Shown: one piece after another, positions 59,527 through 64,000 of the stretch
Layout of the letters: every line of letters starts with the position of its first letter
Position numbering within the stretch: position 1 is the first letter of the stretch
From: Homalodisca vitripennis
Taxonomy: Eukaryota; Arthropoda; Insecta; Hemiptera; Cicadellidae
Length of the DNA: 64,000 nucleotides
Reading direction: 5' to 3'
Assembly: GCF_021130785.1 (NCBI RefSeq)
Contig: NW_025777994.1
Location: forward strand, 1 to 64,000
Notes under the pieces: generated by a model
The model's input: only the letters and a program-made list of their open reading frames with translations
Databases searched by the model: none
What the model was told of the DNA's origin: nothing
Made by a program: the position numbers and the translations under genes

Positions 59527-62486
59527 ATATAACATAATCTAATAACTAATCATTCAGAATTCTATATAATCTAAAATATGTTTTAGTTCGGGTGTATTTT
59601 TTTTTATGTACAAACGATTAAAATAGTTCGTTTATAGGTTTTACATAACCGAATATTTTAAATCTCATTATACAAACGTGACTCCAGACACCACGAGTCC
59701 AGTCTGTGGCAAAATCAGACTACATACGCAGCTTTAAGAGGAACCTGAACGGGATATAAATTAAAAAATCACACAATATATCGTTTATCATTCTAAAGTA
59801 ACAGTTAATGCGTGTTACCCAACAATTAATTTTTGTTCAAATTTATTTTATGAAGTAATCCATGTTGATTTATTTTAATTCACTGACTTGCTTCGTAACG
59901 TTCGATTACTACGAGTACATATTCATTATTTCGAATGAGATCATCGATTACTTTGGCGATATACTTTGCTGTAAGGAATATTTACCAGAAAGCTGTAAAA
60001 AATTAAACCGGAAGGCCTTAATATTTTAAATTATGCATTGTTTAAAAATCTCATCTCAATGGGTTTACCAATTGTAAAGATTATGAGAAATTTCATAATT
60101 TGAGCGTTAAAGGAGTGCATGATAACAGTTACTATACTCGCAGACGTCTTTTGTTAATAGAATCCAGGCTTTATTGGCAACATAGACTCTATTGTTCGTA
60201 TCTTAATTGAACACTCCTCATTATATTTCCTGATTGCGTTCCATCGCAAATAGCTTTATTTACCTTTGCATTAAGACAACTCTCAATTAATAAAGGCCTA
60301 AATTAAACTTTAAGAGAATTTTGTAATTTACCAATTTAGTACATAGTAACATAACATTTAAATACAATTTAATTTATGCTGTAAATTGTTAATTATTCCA
60401 AAATGTCCACAGATGTATGCATCACTGAATAATGTTGTATAGAATAATATCGCTTCTTGACAATAAATTAACACAGAAATATTTATTTTTTAAATAAACA
60501 AATTTCATTAGTTAAATATTTTATTTATATATTCATTATTATTTGCTTTTCGTAAATAACCTATTCACGGAAGTATATTATAGGAATGAAAGCTGTCTTC
60601 GAGTGCAACATTCATATTCAAAATATAGGACGGTTTTAAAATAATACCATATGTTTAAAAACGGTTTTAGATTGATTTCCGGAAACCATAACAATTCAAA
60701 GTATAAGTTAAAAGCCTGCTTTTTACAACGGCCTAAACGTATGCCATAATTAATTTTCAGATTGCATGAGAAATTATATTTTGAGCACCCTGCATATAAT
60801 AGTGTACTTTTAAGCATTCCAAACTGTTATTATGACCCTTAATTATGGATTAGAAAAGTATAATTGTTAGTAATTGACTTGCTATAGATTATGTGTTATC
60901 TTGTGTAGGTGCTTTTATTAAATAATGAAAAGTACAAAAAGTGTTGGCAATAAGAATCGTATTAAACATTTTGTTGTTGTTAAGATCTAACAGAACAACT
61001 TACAAATCAATTAAAAAGCCATTTAAAAATATTTCTTTCTTTCACAACGTGAAAGAACAGTACTGTAATACTTTACAAAGTTAATGTATTCATATTATTT
61101 ACAGTACATGCAATGCCAAGGAACAATAAGATAAAGAAAGTTTTTGACAAAAGTTAACTTTTAATACCGCGCTGATGTATAAAAACAATCTCTTTTCAGT
61201 GAAAAATAATTTAACAATTTGTATGTATTTTGGTCTGTTATTTGAAAATAAATTTTTCTTTGTATGCCGCACATTTTAATTAAATAATTACCTAAGGTGA
61301 GATAAGGCTTGATATTCCTTTCTTGCTTTCATGCCTTGAAAATAGTTACACAGTTTTGAATACGTACGTTATTTTTGCGGTGACACTTTCAACATAATTT
61401 GATAACTTCACAGAAGAAAGTAAACGAAATGGATTTTCATTAGAAGATACATTAAACATTAGATTATTTTATTACTGGACCTAAATATTTGATAGGTTGA
61501 TTAGGCAGGTTATGGTCAATTAATAAGATAATTTTCGGGTTAGTTGAAAGAAGCACTAATGAGTTATCATGAGAACCTTGCGAGGAGGACGTTCCCTCTT
61601 TAGTGTGCATCCATTCTTCATTTTGCACAGTTACGTGATCTAACGGTAATTGTCCTATTTTGTAGAAGACTGAATGCATCATAATATTTACATTTTTATC
61701 TTTCTTTTTTATTACATTCTTCCATAAATACTGGGAAAATTGACCAAAAATAAATAGTAATAAAAAATATATCAGAGGATTATTGTATACCTCAGGTCAC
61801 GTGTGTGTTCGTGTATAAGTGTTTGTGTGTGTACGTCCATGTGTGAGTGTGGTAGAAAAAAGACAATGATTGAAGTGGAAGTCACAGGCAGTGACCCTGG
61901 ATCGACGGCCATACAACCCATGAGAAACGTTGATATATCAATTGTATCCAGCATTATAAATTTATAAAAAACCACAGTTTTACTGCCAGTGTTTTTATGT
62001 TGAACAGTTTCTTTTTAATAATAAAAAATCACGTAATTCAAATTTTTAAAGATTACATAGATAATTCTATCAGATGAGTAAAATGTTGAAACGTTTTCAA
62101 AATACGGTTAAAGTGAAAAAAGTGTAAAATATTGACTGAAATTATAATCAAACTAGTTAACTACAGCTAAATCTGAAATAAATTTATTAAATTATCATTA
62201 CAGGCAAATATATGCTTTAGTGTTTACTTTTATTAAATTATTATTCTCCTATATTGTGTATATATGACAATAAGGCGTATTTGAGAAATTCAAAAGTGCA
62301 TAAATCATCTTTTTTTTAGATATTTTTCGTCTTATAAAACCAAAAAGTATCTTAATTTAACTTATTCAATAGCAAAAGGATTTTTATTTATGTAGAAACG
62401 TGTTTTTAGACCTATAAGATTTTAAATATATTTCACGAGCAACAGTAAAAAAAAAACACATTTAAAACGAATAGTAGCCACTTGTC
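59527..62486. other. Non-coding stretch, no gene seen
   Basis: AT-rich with short unrecognised ORFs only. A GT-rich imperfect run lies at about 61803-61850. Confidence 0.6.
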
Positions 62487-62645
62487 CTTTGAAAGCTTTA
62501 TATCCGAAAATAGACTGGACGACAATATATCACAAGCTTGTGTTTAGTATGGCTTACGGCGAATGTGGTAATGGTTTTTACCGGCCCAGTTATTGTTACT
62601 GCCTGCTCGTACACACAGATGGATGAACGTTCAAGCATCTACCTC
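62487..62645 (+). repeat. Dispersed repeat D, copy 2
   Basis: Counterpart of 49060-49213. Confidence 0.8.
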
Positions 62646-62922
62646 TATGTGGAGTTCATCAGTGTATTGTTTAAAGCTATCCTCTATACATCGTTTAAGA
62701 CTGTCAAAGATTGAGTAATATCTTTTTTACCATTTCACTGTGTTTAACTTAATCTTTCCGTAAAAAAAAAAATTTATATTTGATTTAGTGTAGACAAGCC
62801 AGTAGGAAGATTTTGTCATTTAAAAACAACATAAACATAACCATTAATAACAATTAATAAAAAGTAAGTTTTCTAAAACTGCACAGCAATGTGTACTTTT
62901 AATCCATCTGTTTTTGCAGTGA

Positions 62923-63850
62923 AATGAAATGAAATATAAGTTTATTTCCACAATCTTCATATAGGTACATGGATTACAAATGTGTTTGCAAATAAATATT
63001 AGTTAACAATGAAATTTTAAAACATTGTAATTTCTGAATATATATATATATATATATTGGAAATTAGCCTACATGGGCAAGCAGCCTGTGCGTAGGCTAG
63101 AGACGCTATCTTTTACAGAAATTAATGTTAGTTTGTTTTTCCGGGTATGGTTAGAGGTGAAACGAAAGAGCAACAATAACAATAATAATTTACATTAAAC
63201 AATTTGACTCAAAGAATTTATATTTAATTTACTTGAAGTAGTTATCACTTTGAAATGTAGATGAATGACAGTTGTTGTTAACGGAGTGGGGGGAGGGGTG
63301 AGAGTAAGGACCAAGGTCAAGCCCGCCCATATTCTGATAAGATTAGGGCCTCGGCTCCCTCAAGGTCAATCTATATAAGGAAGAAATTAACGTTTTTATT
63401 AAAAATTGAAATTGAAGATGATTTGAATAATTTGAAGTGACTGAAGTTTTTGCAATTGTTTCAGAACAGTACATGGGAAATATAAAAGGGATTTGTTATT
63501 GAAAATGATTTAACTAACCTTGTAACAGGTATACCGACATTAACTGCATGCCTGGTATTATAAGAATGTGATGTTTCTGGGAAAATTATGTTGTAATATT
63601 TATAAATATGAACTAAAAGATGCTTTATGTACAACTGTCGCAAGGAAAGGAGTGAAGAATTCATGATAAAGTGTGTCAGTAGAATAGCGCTTATGTTTAC
63701 TTAATCCTGCTTTTAAGATACATTTTTGTGTTATGTAAAGGGGCTCCAAAAACTGATTTTAATGCGCCACCCCAAGCAATGTTTCCAAATGTAAGAAGCG
63801 ATTGGACATAATCGCAATACGTTATTGTTAATGTCCTTTCCATTTAAAAC
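62923..63850 (-). pseudogene. Degraded non-LTR retrotransposon, 3' part
   Basis: On the minus strand, a reverse-transcriptase C-terminal region (63461-63664, with HSYNTRHA and an IPVTRLVKSF segment typical of Jockey/CR1-like elements), and upstream of it a weak block near 63740-63790 that reads like the YG-IAWGG region in a shifted frame. The 3' end is marked by tandem GAAAT-type units at about 62923-62941, followed by a TAAGTTTATTT region comparable to the 3' end of the element at 28866. A short (TA)n run lies inside (63038-63057). Frameshifts and stops are frequent. Confidence 0.5.
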
Positions 63851-64000
63851 ATCGATTAATCTTCTGAAAGCGAAAATATATTTTTCTTACTTTTGCTTGA
63901 ATATAGGCTATATTATCAGGACCATTTAAGGCGATGATCAAAAATTACAACTTGATATTCGTAACTTGTAACACGTTCAATAGTTTTACATCCACATGTT
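63851..64000. other. Window edge, nothing seen
   Basis: AT-rich; possibly further decayed non-LTR sequence continuing beyond the window. Confidence 0.4.

Noticed and set aside
35248..62486. Host protein-coding genes among the short ORFs of 60-105 codons
   Set aside because: No recognisable family, AT-biased composition, no consistent splice or start context; numbers are as expected by chance in AT-rich DNA.

Overview
This window is AT-rich eukaryotic DNA with no convincing host protein-coding gene. The family types present (a Polinton-like element with a Bro gene, a Gypsy-type LTR retrotransposon with an initiator-Met primer site, non-LTR fragments, many TA and CA microsatellites) point to an arthropod, most likely an insect. 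That assignment is an inference; nothing here fixes the species.

Layout. 1-6775: non-coding sequence with microsatellites, one copy of a dispersed repeat (2920-3440), possible transposon remnants, and a speculative minus-strand first exon near 5528-5780. 6776-22894: a 16 kb Polinton/Maverick (virus-like DNA transposon) with long terminal inverted repeats (6846-7214 and 22338-22852) ending in TA runs. 22908-23230: two 69-nt tRNA-like units with Pol III box A, box B and T5 terminators. 25224-35243: a 10 kb Gypsy-type LTR retrotransposon on the minus strand with 1.97 kb LTRs and a GTAT target duplication, split by a nested 5'-truncated non-LTR retrotransposon (about 28866-29955). 35248-64000: non-coding sequence with several pairs of old dispersed repeats, foldbacks, simple repeats and a second non-LTR fragment at the right edge.

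Polinton gene plan. A large minus-strand morphogenesis block reads right to left: a PY-like structural protein, a phospholipase A2-like protein, a pX-like minor capsid protein, an adenain-like protease, coiled-coil protein(s), a small zinc ribbon, two small proteins, the double jelly-roll major capsid protein, and an unrecognised gene. Upstream of it lie a CpG/ACGT-rich minisatellite and the packaging ATPase (minus). Divergent from the ATPase are the intact penton-type minor capsid protein and a Bro-N gene (plus). Then come a two-finger zinc protein (minus) and the protein-primed family B DNA polymerase (minus). Together these are the replication and virion-assembly genes expected of a Polinton. 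I could not find its retroviral-type integrase. Most genes carry single-base frameshifts, many at homopolymers, so the copy is either decaying or affected by base-insertion errors in the assembly.

Most interesting observations. The Gypsy gag and pol lie in one frame separated by a single UGA followed by CUA, the classic readthrough context. The six breaks in the Polinton polymerase all shift the frame in the same direction. The tRNA-like pair differs only in the anticodon loop and is bracketed by 18-bp inverted repeats. The Polinton carries two different tandem arrays built on ACGT-type cores.
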